Shown: positions 40,916-49,797 of the stretch, in pieces | How positions within the stretch are numbered: the stretch's first letter is position 1 | Layout: each line of letters starts with the position of its first letter | The notes under the pieces: generated by a model | Seen by the model: the letters and a program-made list of their open reading frames with translations, nothing else | Databases searched by the model: none | Told to the model about the DNA's origin: nothing | NCBI GenBank assembly: GCA_964497615.1 | Contig: CAZCEC010000002.1 | Span: 62,001-126,000, forward strand | DNA from: CAZCEC01 sp964497615 | GTDB lineage: Bacteria; Chloroflexota; Anaerolineae; Anaerolineales; UBA6663 | Reading direction: 5' to 3' | DNA length: 64,000 nucleotides | Program-made: the position numbers and the translations under genes

Positions 40916-42436
40916 ATGCCAAAGCGTCTCGGGGTACTTGTGCCGGTGGTACTGGGGTTGGTTTCATTATCGTGCAGCCTGTTCGGCCCGGCGGCAACGC
41001 CGACCGCACCGCCGACGCTGACCGCCGTGGTGATGGTGGAGTCGGCGCAGCCCCAGCCGCCCACCAGCACGCCCCCGGCCCCGCCGGAGGCGACGGCCAC
41101 CACGCCGCCCAGCCCCAGCCCGGTTCCGGCCTCCACCGACACGCCCGCGCCCACCGGCCTGAACGCGGCTGGCCCGTATGTGCTCTTCAACGCGGGCGGC
41201 GGGGTGTGGGTCTCCAACCCGGATGGCAGCTTCCTGACCCGGCTGTTCGACCGGGAGGCCAGCGGCGACCTGCACCGCGCCCTCGCGCCGCGCGGCGACC
41301 GGCTGGCCCTGGTGGTGCGCACCGAAGACGAGCTGGACCTGGTGATCGTTAAGGTGCCCAGCGGCGAGACGGAAATGACCATCCGCCTGATCGCGCTGAC
41401 GGAGGCCGAGGAGATTGCCGACCCGGCGAGCGAAGCGGCGTTTGCGCTATACGCCATGCGTGACTATCCGAGCGTGGCGTGGTCGCCGGGCGACGGGCGC
41501 TGGCTGGCCTTTGTGGGCGCGATTGCCGGCCCGACCGCCGATCTGTATCTCTACGATACCCAGACGCAGACCTTCACGCAGATGACGGACGGGCCGTCGC
41601 AGGCGGTGCTGCCGGAGTGGTCGCCGGATGGGCAATACATCCTGCACGCGGGGGTGAGCTGGGTGCCGCCGTTTGGGGGCGCGATCCTGGGCGCGAACCA
41701 ACTGGACGGGGTGTGGGCGGTGCGCGTTGCGGACGGCGCCGTGATCGAGCAGCCCAAGCCGGCCGGGGTGCACCCGAACTTCGCGGGTTGGGAGGATGCC
41801 GCCCACTACTGGACTTATGACAGCGACGAGGAGTGTTTTGCCCAGGACCTGCGGGCGGTGGACGTGGCCAGCGGGACGGCCGAGCCAGGGCTAGATTTCA
41901 GCTTCTACGGCCCAGTGGCAGTATCGCCGAGCACCGGCGTGCTGCTGATCTCCGGCGCGGCCGGCTGCCCCAGCGCTCTGGGCGAGGGCGTGTTCGTGCT
42001 GCGGCCGGGCGAAGGCCTGCCCACCCGGCTGCTCGACAAGCGCGCCTACGAGATCCGGTGGCTGCCGGAGAGCCAGGTATTCCTGGCTTATCCCGAGGCG
42101 CTCGTCTCCGCCGACGGCCAGCAGGTGTATGCGCCGCCGGTCTATGATGCGTCCTTTCACCCAGCCATTTCGCGCGCGGGCTACGAGGCCTGGGAGGTGA
42201 TCCAGAACCAGGCGGGCCGGGCGGTGGTGCGCGCGCCGGGCGAGGACTGGCGCACGGTGCTGGAAGGATTTGTGGACGAGCTGATCTGGGACCCGGTGGA
42301 TGGGCAAACCCTGCTGATCGCGCTCCAGGACGGGGCGCTGTACGCGGCCACGGCGCCGGACTTCGCGCCGCAGTTTATGGGCAGCCTGGGCGGGCGCGTG
42401 CGGCAGGCGGTGTGGGCGCCGGGGCCAAGACATTGA
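40916..42436 (+). CDS. TolB/PD40-like beta-propeller lipoprotein
   Basis: 506 residues. Signal peptide with lipobox SLSC (Cys20), then a ~70-residue Pro/Thr/Ala linker, and a propeller of WD40-like PD40 repeats such as PSVAWSPGDGRWLAF and LPEWSPDGQYIL. Expected on the outer face of the membrane. Binding partner unknown; such lipoproteins often support glycan or peptide uptake or are sensors. Divergent from the TPR/NB-ARC operon. Confidence 0.75.
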   Translation: MPKRLGVLVPVVLGLVSLSCSLFGPAATPTAPPTLTAVVMVESAQPQPPTSTPPAPPEATATTPPSPSPVPASTDTPAPTGLNAAGPYVLFNAGGGVWVSNPDGSFLTRLFDREASGDLHRALAPRGDRLALVVRTEDELDLVIVKVPSGETEMTIRLIALTEAEEIADPASEAAFALYAMRDYPSVAWSPGDGRWLAFVGAIAGPTADLYLYDTQTQTFTQMTDGPSQAVLPEWSPDGQYILHAGVSWVPPFGGAILGANQLDGVWAVRVADGAVIEQPKPAGVHPNFAGWEDAAHYWTYDSDEECFAQDLRAVDVASGTAEPGLDFSFYGPVAVSPSTGVLLISGAAGCPSALGEGVFVLRPGEGLPTRLLDKRAYEIRWLPESQVFLAYPEALVSADGQQVYAPPVYDASFHPAISRAGYEAWEVIQNQAGRAVVRAPGEDWRTVLEGFVDELIWDPVDGQTLLIALQDGALYAATAPDFAPQFMGSLGGRVRQAVWAPGPRH

Positions 42437-42453
42437 GAATCATTGACTGACAC

Positions 42454-42583
42454 TGTCACCCTGAGCGCAGTTCCGGCGGCTGTGCCTGAAGCCCGGCCCG
42501 CGCGCGAAGGGCACCGATGATGAATCGCTGATATGTTTCGCGCGCGGCGGGGGCGGGGGGAATGTGACGCGCTCAACATGACA
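42454..42583. repeat. MITE-like element, copy 4
   Basis: 130 bp: TGTCACCCTGAGCGC at the left, CGCGCGAAGGGCACC and GATATGTTTCGCGCGC inside, GCGCTCAACATGACA at the right. It sits between the lipoprotein and cyclase-family genes and ends 27 bases before the next ATG. Confidence 0.85.
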
Positions 42584-42610
42584 AGGATGGACCAGTGAAA
42601 GGAACACGGC

Positions 42611-43309
42611 ATGCTGCGTCTCGTTGATCTCTCCCTCGACCTGTACGACCGCGCCCCCACTTTCGCGCCGGACCCCAAGACCGCCATCGTGCCGCACATG
42701 GGCGTCAAGGACATGGGCTACAACATCACCAACTTGATCTTCAGCAGCCACCTGGGCACGCACCTGGACGCGCCCTTCCACTTCTTCGACGACGGGCGCA
42801 CGGTGGAGGCGCTGGACGTGCGGCGCGGCTTTGGTCCGGCCTGGGTGCTGGACTTCAGCCACAAGGGCCGCAAGGGCGAGATCACGCCCGCCGACCTGGA
42901 GGCGCACGCCGCCAAGATCACGCCCGGCTGCCGGCTCATCTTCCGCACGGGGTGGGACAAGGAGTTCCCCCAGCCGCACTACTTCGGCGAGCAGCCGTAT
43001 CTCGGGCCGGACGCCTGCCGCTGGCTGGTGGCGCGCGAGGTGGCGACGGTGGCGTTGGACATGCCGACCATCATGCCCGCCGACTACATCACCGTCCACC
43101 ACATCCTGCTCAAGCCGGAAGTGCTGGTGATCGAGGGGCTGCGCGGGTTGGACCAACTGCGCGGCGAGCGGGTGATCCTGTGCGCCTTGCCGTTGCGGAT
43201 ACGCGGGCGCGACGGCTCGCCGTGCCGGGCGATGGCGATTGACGCCGACAGCGACGCGGAGTTGGATGCGCTGGCGGGGCTGTTCGAGGGGCTGGCGTTC
43301 GAGGCCTAG
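42611..43309 (+). CDS. Cyclase-family metal hydrolase (kynurenine formamidase-like)
   Basis: 232 residues with the family metal motif HLGTHLDAPFH (His47, His51, Asp53, His57). The family includes kynurenine formamidase, isatin hydrolase and polyketide cyclases, and acts on amide, lactam or lactone bonds. Without other tryptophan catabolic genes nearby, a lactonase or related hydrolase for the sugar-acid pathway is as likely. AAGGA precedes the ATG. Confidence 0.85.
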   Translation: MLRLVDLSLDLYDRAPTFAPDPKTAIVPHMGVKDMGYNITNLIFSSHLGTHLDAPFHFFDDGRTVEALDVRRGFGPAWVLDFSHKGRKGEITPADLEAHAAKITPGCRLIFRTGWDKEFPQPHYFGEQPYLGPDACRWLVAREVATVALDMPTIMPADYITVHHILLKPEVLVIEGLRGLDQLRGERVILCALPLRIRGRDGSPCRAMAIDADSDAELDALAGLFEGLAFEA

Positions 43310-43310
43310 A

Positions 43311-43480
43311 CCTTTGCCACGAATTGCACGAATTTCACGAATGAAAAGCATTCACCGCGGAGCACGCGGAGAGCGCTGAGAAAGGCAAGAGCGGGGCTTA
43401 ACCGCAAGGCATACCCAGCGCGCATAGAGATTCGATTGAAATGGTCTTCTCCGCGCTCTCCGCGATCTCCGCGGTGAAAT
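43311..43480. repeat. CACGAATT and CCGCGGAGAG palindromic repeats
   Basis: CCTTTGCCACGAATTGCACG (43311-43330) is the same as at 54071-54090. It is followed by an element with inverted arms, CACCGCGGAGCACGCGGAGAG (from 43351) and CTCTCCGCGATCTCCGCGGT (to ~43478). The 181-base gap holds no gene. Confidence 0.75.
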
Positions 43481-43490
43481 GATTGGGACC

Positions 43491-45722
43491 ATGCGATCAA
43501 AACGATTCGAGAGTCTAGAGCAGCGCGAGATCAACCGCGAGACGTTCGTGGAGCCGTGGCCCGAGGCGGGGCTGGTGGTGGCCGACGGCCCCAATGACCC
43601 CGCGCCCAGCCTGCGGATCGAAAACGGCGCGGTGGTGGAGATGGACGGCAAGCCGCGGGCCGATTTCGACGCGCTGGACCTGTTCATCGCCGCGCATGGG
43701 CTGGAACTGGGCGCGGCCGAGGCAGCGATGGCGGCCCCGTCGCTGAGCATCGCCCGCATGCTGGCGGACGTGAACGTGCCGCGCGCCGAAATCCTGCGGC
43801 TGGCGGCGGGCAGCACCCCGGCCAAGCTGTGCGACATCGTCCGGCACATGAACGTGCTGGAGATGATGATGGGGCTGGCCAAGATGCGGGCGCGGCGCAC
43901 GCCCGCCAACCAGGCCCACGTCACCAACAAGCGCGAGCACCCGGCCCTGCTGGCGGCGGACGCGGCCGAGGCCGCCCGGCGCGGCTTCGCCGAGATTGAG
44001 ACGACCACGGGCGTGGCCCGCTATGCGCCGCTCAACGCGCTGGCGATCCTGGTGGGCAGCCAGAGCGGGCGCGGCGGCGTGCTGACGCAGTGCTCGGTGG
44101 AGGAGTCGCTGGGGCTGATGCTGGCGATGAAGGGCCTCACCAGCTACGCCGAGACGCTCTCCATCTACGGCACCGAGGGCGCGTTCGTGGACGGCGACGA
44201 CACCCCATGGTCGAAGGCGTTCCTGTCGGCGGCCTATGCCTCGCGCGGGGTGAAGGTGCGGTTCACCTCGGGCACGGGGTCGGAGGCGCTGATGGGGCAC
44301 GCGCAGGGGTGCTCGATGCTGTACCTGGAGGCGCGCTGCCTGTGCGTCACGCGCGGCGCGGGCAGCCAGGGCGTGCAGAACGGCTCGATCTCCTGCATCG
44401 CGCTGCCGGAGAGCCTGCCGGGCGGGGTGCGGGCGGTGCTGGCCGAGAACCTGCTGGCGGCGATGCTGGGGCTGGAGGTGGCCTCCGGCAACGACGCGCT
44501 GGCCTCGCACTCGGCCATCCGCAAGACCGCCAAGCTCATGCTCCAGTTCATCCCCGGCGCGGACTTCATCTTCTCTGGCTACAGCGCCGTGCCCAAGCGC
44601 GACAACCTGTTTGGCGGCGGCAACTTCGACGCCGACGACCTGGACGATTACGGCGTGCTCCAGCGCGACATGCGGATCGAAGGCGGCACGCGCCCGCTGA
44701 CGGAAGACGAGGCGCTGAGGGCGCGACGCGAGGCGGCGCAGGCCATCCAGGCGGTATATGCCGAACTGGGGTTCCCGCCCATCACCGACGAAGAAGTGGA
44801 GGCGGCGGTGGCGGCGCATGGCAGCGAGACCATGCCCCTGCGCGACGTGCCCGCCGACCTGGCCGCCGCGGATCGGTTCCTGGCGGGCGGCGAGACCCTG
44901 GTGGGCGTGGCGGGCGCGCTGCGGCGGCGCGGGTTCGAGCGGGTGGCCGAGAACGTGCTGGAGATGGGGAGGCAGCGCGTGGCGGGCGATTACCTTCAGC
45001 CGGCCGCCATCTTTGACGACAACTTTCGAGTCGTGAGCGCCATCAACGACCCCAACGATTACACCGGCCCCGGCACCGGCGACCGGGTGGTGGGCGAGCG
45101 CTGGGCGCAAATGCAGGCGCTGCCCCAGGTGCGCAGTCCGCGCGACTTCATCGAGGCGCAAATGGCGGGCGCTTGCCCCCGGCTGGGGGAAGTGGGGCCG
45201 GCGGTGAAAGGCACGCGGCCCGAGGTGGTGGTGGCAGTGGGGCCGGCGTTTGGCGCGGCCCTCACCAGCACCATCGGCGGGCTGGGGCACGAGGCGGTGC
45301 TGGCGGCCATCCTGACGGGCGTGGCGCGCGAGGGGTTGACGGCCCGCATCGTCAAGGTCTATCACACCTCGGACTGCGCCGCGATTGGGCAGGTGGCGGC
45401 GGTGCTCAGCGGCAGCGGGGTGGGCATCGGCTTGCAGTCGCGCGGCACGACCATCATCCACCAGAAGGGCCTGCCGCGGCTGCACAACCTGGAGTTGTTC
45501 CCCCAATCGCCCAGCCTGACGCTCGAAACGTACGAAGCCATTGGCCGCAACGCGGCGCGCTACGCCAAGCACGAGCGCACCACGCCGGTGCCGGTGCAGG
45601 TGGATAACTGGGCGCGGCTGCGGCTGATCGTGAAGACGGCACTCTTGCACCGCAAGGAAACCGATTCCATCCGCGATGAGCCGCCGGTGGAGATGCGGTT
45701 TGAGTGGGAGCCGGAGATGTGA
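43491..45722 (+). CDS. pduC: B12-dependent diol/glycerol dehydratase, fused large-medium subunit
   Basis: 743 residues. Residues ~1-550 are the large catalytic (alpha) subunit (MRSKRFESLEQREINRETFV, RHMNVLEMMMGLAKMRARRTPANQAHVTN, TSGTGSEALMGHAQG, VTRGAGSQGVQNGSIS), and residues ~580-743 the medium (beta) subunit (VVVAVGPAFGAAL, VYHTSDCAAIGQVAAVLSG, GIGLQSRGTTIIHQ). It dehydrates 1,2-propanediol or glycerol to an aldehyde with adenosylcobalamin. Fusion of the two subunits occurs in some bacteria. The ATG at 43491 gives the usual N-terminus. No reactivase or microcompartment shell gene is within the window. Confidence 0.93.
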   Translation: MRSKRFESLEQREINRETFVEPWPEAGLVVADGPNDPAPSLRIENGAVVEMDGKPRADFDALDLFIAAHGLELGAAEAAMAAPSLSIARMLADVNVPRAEILRLAAGSTPAKLCDIVRHMNVLEMMMGLAKMRARRTPANQAHVTNKREHPALLAADAAEAARRGFAEIETTTGVARYAPLNALAILVGSQSGRGGVLTQCSVEESLGLMLAMKGLTSYAETLSIYGTEGAFVDGDDTPWSKAFLSAAYASRGVKVRFTSGTGSEALMGHAQGCSMLYLEARCLCVTRGAGSQGVQNGSISCIALPESLPGGVRAVLAENLLAAMLGLEVASGNDALASHSAIRKTAKLMLQFIPGADFIFSGYSAVPKRDNLFGGGNFDADDLDDYGVLQRDMRIEGGTRPLTEDEALRARREAAQAIQAVYAELGFPPITDEEVEAAVAAHGSETMPLRDVPADLAAADRFLAGGETLVGVAGALRRRGFERVAENVLEMGRQRVAGDYLQPAAIFDDNFRVVSAINDPNDYTGPGTGDRVVGERWAQMQALPQVRSPRDFIEAQMAGACPRLGEVGPAVKGTRPEVVVAVGPAFGAALTSTIGGLGHEAVLAAILTGVAREGLTARIVKVYHTSDCAAIGQVAAVLSGSGVGIGLQSRGTTIIHQKGLPRLHNLELFPQSPSLTLETYEAIGRNAARYAKHERTTPVPVQVDNWARLRLIVKTALLHRKETDSIRDEPPVEMRFEWEPEM

Positions 45723-45830
45723 CGACCGACGACGGACGACGGACGACGAAGGATCACACATCTGTAGTAGCGAATTCATTCGCTCCCGACATGAGCAACA
45801 AGCGGGGGCGAATAAATTCGCTACTACCGT
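45723..45830. repeat. GACGACGGACG tandem words and a 20-bp inverted repeat
   Basis: 45721-45752 is made of GACGACGGAC words. GTAGTAGCGAATTCATTCGC (45764-45783) and GCGAATAAATTCGCTACTAC (45808-45827) are inverted repeats with one mismatch, another palindromic family. No gene. Confidence 0.8.
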
Positions 45831-45870
45831 CCCAGGGTTGATGAGCGACCATGTACGAGCAGGACTGACG

Positions 45871-46266
45871 ATGACTGAGCGTGAAGCACCTTACCCCTTG
45901 CGCGACAGCGCCGATCTGCGCGCCGCGAGCGGCCGGCGGCTCGACGACATCGCCGGCGATGATCTGAGCATGGCTGACCTGAGCATCAGCGCCGAGACGT
46001 TGCGGGCGCAGGCGAGGGTGGCGCGGGCGGCGGGCTATGGGCCGCTGGCCGAGAACCTGGAACGGGCGGCGGAGCTGACGCGCGTGCCCAACGCCGAAGT
46101 GCTGCGGATGTACGAGCGCCTGCGGCCGGGGCGGTCGTCGTACGCGGCGCTGATCGGCCTGGCCGAAACGCTGGAGACGCAGTATCAGGCGGCGGCCTGC
46201 GGGCGGTTGCTGCGCGAGGCGGCGGAAGCGTACCGGGCGCGGGGATTGCTGAAGCGGGAGGGATGA
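45871..46266 (+). CDS. pduE: Diol dehydratase small subunit
   Basis: 131 residues matching the small (gamma) subunit of diol dehydratase: YPLRDSADLRAASGRRLDDI near the N-terminus, DLSISAETLRAQARVARAAG, and RPGRSSYAALIGLAETLET. With the fused subunit it completes the enzyme. The ATG at 45871 has AGGA upstream; the frame is open to 45676 through repeat sequence. A repeat insertion of ~150 bases separates it from the large subunit gene. Confidence 0.92.
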   Translation: MTEREAPYPLRDSADLRAASGRRLDDIAGDDLSMADLSISAETLRAQARVARAAGYGPLAENLERAAELTRVPNAEVLRMYERLRPGRSSYAALIGLAETLETQYQAAACGRLLREAAEAYRARGLLKREG

Positions 46267-46293
46267 GAACCTGCCGTGCGCCATGCCCGACGC

Positions 46294-46743
46294 CGCGCGG
46301 GAGGGCGCGCGCACGGGCCGGGATCGCCGGGTCACGCGGCCAGGCGCGCGCCAATGCGGTGCGGCGGTGCGCGCCAACACCGGGTCGTGCGCCAGGTCCG
46401 CGCCCGGCGATCAATCGCCGGGCTACCCAGCGGCGCCGGCTCAAGCCGGCTAGGGGAGGTTGTGCGCTAAGCCCGTTTGAACGGGCGCCGGTGTGCAGCG
46501 CGGGTCGTTTACGCCCGCGCGGGCCGGGATCACCGGGTCACGCGGCCAGGCGCGCGCCAATGCGGTGCGGCGGTGCGCGCCAACACCGGGTCGTGCGCCA
46601 GGTCCGCGCCCGGCGATCAATCGCCGGGCTACCCAGCGGCGCCGGCTCAAGCCGGCTAGGGGAGGTTGTGCGCTAAGCCCGTTTGAACGGGCGCCGGTGT
46701 GCAGCGCGGGTCGTTTACGCCCGCGCGGGAGGGCGCGCGCACG
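46294..46743. repeat. Two direct 206-bp repeats of composite palindromes
   Basis: Unit 1 (46315-46520) and unit 2 (46521-46726) are nearly identical. Each holds the hairpins GGCGATCAATCGCC, GCCGGCTCAAGCCGGC and GCCCGTTTGAACGGGC. GCGCGGGAGGGCGCGCGCAC flanks the pair at 46297 and 46724. This explains the 572-base gene-free stretch 46267-46838; the open frames in it are products of the repeats. BIME-like. Confidence 0.9.
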
Positions 46744-46838
46744 AACGGGGGGGGAAACGCACCAGGCGTGGGTTCGCGCACACCCGTTGGATCGGGAACG
46801 CGCGGCGGGGCAACCGCCGCACTTAAGGAGAACTTATC

Positions 46839-47810
46839 ATGGCCCTGTTCGACTATCCCCTGGAAGAACTGCAACGCTACCTCCCCGCCCGCACCGAGCC
46901 GGCGGACTTCGACGCGTTTTGGGCCGCCACCCTGGCCGAGACGCGCGCCCACCCGCTCAACGCAACGTTCGAGCCGGTGGACTATGGGCTGAGGCTGATC
47001 GACTCGTTCGACGTGACGTTCAACGGCTACGGCGGCCAGCCGATCAAGGGCTGGCTGAGCCTGCCGCGCGGGGCAAGCGGCCAACTGCCGGGCGTGGTGG
47101 AGTTCATCGGCTACGGGGGCGGGCGCGGGTTCCCGCTGGATTGGCTGCTCTGGCCCAGCGCCGGATACGCGCATTTGGTGATGGACACGCGCGGGCAGGG
47201 CGGCGCCTGGTCCAAGGGCGACACGCCCGACCTCCAGCCCGACGGCGGCAACCCGTCCCACCCCGGCTTTATGACCCAGGGCGTGCTCTCGCCCAAGACC
47301 TACTACTACCGGCGCGTGTTCACGGACGCGGTGCGGGCAGTGGAGGCGGCGCGGGCGCACCCGGCGGTGGACGGGGCGCGGGTGAGCGTCACGGGCGGCA
47401 GCCAGGGCGGCGGCATCAGCCTGGCGGCGGCGGGGCTGGACCCGAGCGTGGCCGCCTGCATGCCGGACGTGCCGTTCCTGTGCCACTACCGCCGCGCCAC
47501 GGAGATCACGGCCTCCCACCCGTACGAGGAGATTTCGCGCTACTGCATGACACACCGGGATAAGGTGGAGTTGGTGTTCGGCACCCTGGCGTACTTCGAT
47601 GGCGTCAACTTCGCGGCGCGGGCGCAGGCGCAGGCCCTGTTCTCGGTGGGGCTGATGGACGAGGTCTGCCCGCCCTCGACGGTGTACGCGGCCTACAACC
47701 ACTACGCCGGCCCGAAGGACATTCGAGTGTACTCGTACAACCACCACGAGGGCGGCGGGAGCTACCAGGCGGTGGAGAAGGTGCGGTTTTTGCGCACGCT
47801 ATGGGGGTGA
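46839..47810 (+). CDS. Acetyl xylan esterase/cephalosporin deacetylase-like (CE7)
   Basis: 323 residues of the AXE1/CE7 alpha/beta hydrolase family. Catalytic triad Ser188 (VTGGSQGGG), Asp274 (GLMDEVCPP) and His303 (YNHHEGG), and the RGQGG motif (118-122). It removes acetyl groups from xylo-oligosaccharides and other sugars. There is no signal peptide, so it acts on imported oligosaccharides. AAGGAG lies 10 bases before the ATG. Convergent with the ABC transporter operon, 15 bases apart. Confidence 0.9.
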   Translation: MALFDYPLEELQRYLPARTEPADFDAFWAATLAETRAHPLNATFEPVDYGLRLIDSFDVTFNGYGGQPIKGWLSLPRGASGQLPGVVEFIGYGGGRGFPLDWLLWPSAGYAHLVMDTRGQGGAWSKGDTPDLQPDGGNPSHPGFMTQGVLSPKTYYYRRVFTDAVRAVEAARAHPAVDGARVSVTGGSQGGGISLAAAGLDPSVAACMPDVPFLCHYRRATEITASHPYEEISRYCMTHRDKVELVFGTLAYFDGVNFAARAQAQALFSVGLMDEVCPPSTVYAAYNHYAGPKDIRVYSYNHHEGGGSYQAVEKVRFLRTLWG

Positions 47811-47825
47811 GGGAGAGCGCCGCGC

Positions 47826-48683
47826 CTACCCCTTTAGCGCCCCCGCCATCATCCCTCGCAAGAAGTAGCGGCCCAGCAATAGATAGACGAGCAGGGTGGG
47901 CAGGGCCACCATCACCGCGCCCGCCATCTGCACATTCCACTGCGTGAACTGGCTGCCGGAAAGATTCTGGAGGGCCACCGTCACCGGGCGGATCTCCGGG
48001 TTGTTGGTGATGATCAGCCCGAACAGGAACTCATTCCACAGCGACGTGAACTGCCAGATGGCGACCACCACGAAGCCGGGCGCCGAGAGCGGCAGCACCA
48101 CGTGGCGGTAGATGCCGAAGAAGCCCGCGCCGTCAATGTTGGCCGCCTCCACCAGTTCGGTCGGCACCGTGGCGTAGTAGTTGCGGAAGATCAGCGTGGT
48201 GATGGGGATGCCATAGACCACGTGCGTCAGGATCAATCCGGGGATGGTGCCGTAGAGATGGAGGGCGTTGAGCACCTGCACCAGCGGCACCAGGATGCTC
48301 TGATAGGGGATGAACATCCCGAACAGGATCAGGGTGAAGAGCACGTTCGAATAGGGGAACCGCCACTTGGAGAGCACATAGCCGTTGAGCGAGCCGAGCA
48401 GGCACGAGATGACGGTGCCGGGCACCACCATCAGCGTGCTGTTGAAGAAGCTGTTGCGCATGCCGATGACGCCCTCGCCGCCGTTCCAGGCGCGGCCAAA
48501 GCTCTCGAAGCTCAGCCCGGCGGGCAGCTCCCACATGCGGCTCAGGCTCACCTGGTCGAAGCTCTTCAGGCTGGTGATCACCAGCAGGTACACCGGGAAC
48601 AGGTAGGCCACGGCCAGCCCCGTCATCACGACGTACAGCACCAGCCGCGGCCAGCGGCGCGCCAACTGCGCTTGCCACGTCAT
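47826..48683 (-). CDS. Sugar ABC transporter permease (MalG-like)
   Basis: 285 residues with six predicted helices and the EAA loop ELVEAANIDGAGFFGIYRHVVLPLSAP, through which it contacts the ATPase. CUT1 family inner membrane subunit importing oligosaccharides. GGAGG lies before the ATG and only one base separates it from the MalF-like gene. No ATPase gene is in the window, so the importer probably uses a shared MsmK-like ATPase. Confidence 0.93.
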   Translation of the reverse strand: MTWQAQLARRWPRLVLYVVMTGLAVAYLFPVYLLVITSLKSFDQVSLSRMWELPAGLSFESFGRAWNGGEGVIGMRNSFFNSTLMVVPGTVISCLLGSLNGYVLSKWRFPYSNVLFTLILFGMFIPYQSILVPLVQVLNALHLYGTIPGLILTHVVYGIPITTLIFRNYYATVPTELVEAANIDGAGFFGIYRHVVLPLSAPGFVVVAIWQFTSLWNEFLFGLIITNNPEIRPVTVALQNLSGSQFTQWNVQMAGAVMVALPTLLVYLLLGRYFLRGMMAGALKG

Positions 48684-48684
48684 C

Positions 48685-49668
48685 TTAGCCCTCCTCCTGA
48701 TTGCGCATGTTCGAGACCAGGTAGGGCACGATCACCAGGGCGATGACGAACAGGATGACCATCGCCACCGCCGCCCCCTCGGCGAACTTGTTGGCCTTGA
48801 AGGTGATCTCGTACATGAACAGGCCGGGCACGTCGGTGGCGTTGCCGGGGCCGCCGCCGGTCATGGTTACGATCAGGTCGAAAATCTTGAGCGAGACGTG
48901 GCCCAGGACGATGATGGCGCTGAGGGTGACCGGCTGGAGCGAGGGCAGGATGATGCGGCGGAACATTTGCCAGTCGCTGGCGCCGTCCACGCGCGCCGCC
49001 TCGCGAATCTCGTCCGGGATGGCGCGCAGCCCGGCCAGATACATGGCCATGGTAAAGCCCGACATCTGCCAGGTGGCGGCGGCCACCACTGGCAGCATCG
49101 CCAGCGGCACGCCGATGCGGGTCTTGCTCCACTCTGGGAACCAGCCGCCGTTGGGCCAGATGGTGGAGTCGGTGATCCAGCCGCTGCGCAGGTTCTCCAG
49201 GCCCCAATTCTGCAAGAGCAGGTTCAGGCCGGTGGAATCGCCGCTCTGCCAGTTGCTGCCGGGGGTGAAGATCCAGGCCATGGCCACGCCGGTGACGATG
49301 AAGGACAGCGACATGGGGAAGAGATAGATGGTGCGGAAGATGGCCTCGCCCTTGACGCGCGCATCCACCATCAGCGCCAGCGCCAGCCCCAGGACCAGGG
49401 TGGTGACGACGAACAGCACCGTGAAGACGATGGTGTTGCGGATGTCGGTCTGGAAGCGGCCCTGGTTGAAGATGCTGAAGTAGTTCTGGAGGCCGATGAC
49501 CTTGATCTGGTTGGCGACGATGCCGGCCCAGTCGGTGACCGACACATAGGCCGACCAGCCGATAAAGCCGTACACGAACACGGCGATGGCGGCGACGGAC
49601 GGGGCCAGGACGAGCAGCGACTTGAGGCGGTCGGAGGTGAGGCGGTAAGCGGGACTGGATGCGCGCAT
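48685..49668 (-). CDS. Sugar ABC transporter permease (MalF/UgpA-like)
   Basis: 327 residues, CUT1 family. EAA loop EIREAARVDGASDWQMFRRI with ILPSLQP follows; the MTGGGPGNATDV periplasmic loop is typical of MalF/UgpA. It forms the membrane pore with the MalG-like subunit. The loop WIFTPGSNWQSGDSTGLNLL... is longer than usual. Confidence 0.93.
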   Translation of the reverse strand: MRASSPAYRLTSDRLKSLLVLAPSVAAIAVFVYGFIGWSAYVSVTDWAGIVANQIKVIGLQNYFSIFNQGRFQTDIRNTIVFTVLFVVTTLVLGLALALMVDARVKGEAIFRTIYLFPMSLSFIVTGVAMAWIFTPGSNWQSGDSTGLNLLLQNWGLENLRSGWITDSTIWPNGGWFPEWSKTRIGVPLAMLPVVAAATWQMSGFTMAMYLAGLRAIPDEIREAARVDGASDWQMFRRIILPSLQPVTLSAIIVLGHVSLKIFDLIVTMTGGGPGNATDVPGLFMYEITFKANKFAEGAAVAMVILFVIALVIVPYLVSNMRNQEEG

Positions 49669-49797
49669 AGGCTTCTCGCCAGACTGGGGCGCCCGCGGAG
49701 GCAGGCGCGAGCGGATGGGGAGCGATTATACGAACAAATATGGCGGAGGACGACTCGCCCTCCGCCATACAGGTCTATCCGGCCGAGGCGCGAGCGC

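Noticed and set aside
43515..45779. Open frame of 754 codons on the minus strand
   Set aside because: Antisense shadow of the diol dehydratase gene in GC-rich DNA; composition is His/Arg/Gln-rich and without domains.
46294..46743. Possible CRISPR array
   Set aside because: Only two long units and no unique spacers; no cas gene.
46263..46800. Arg-rich small open frames on both strands
   Set aside because: They come from the 206-bp repeats and are duplicates of each other.
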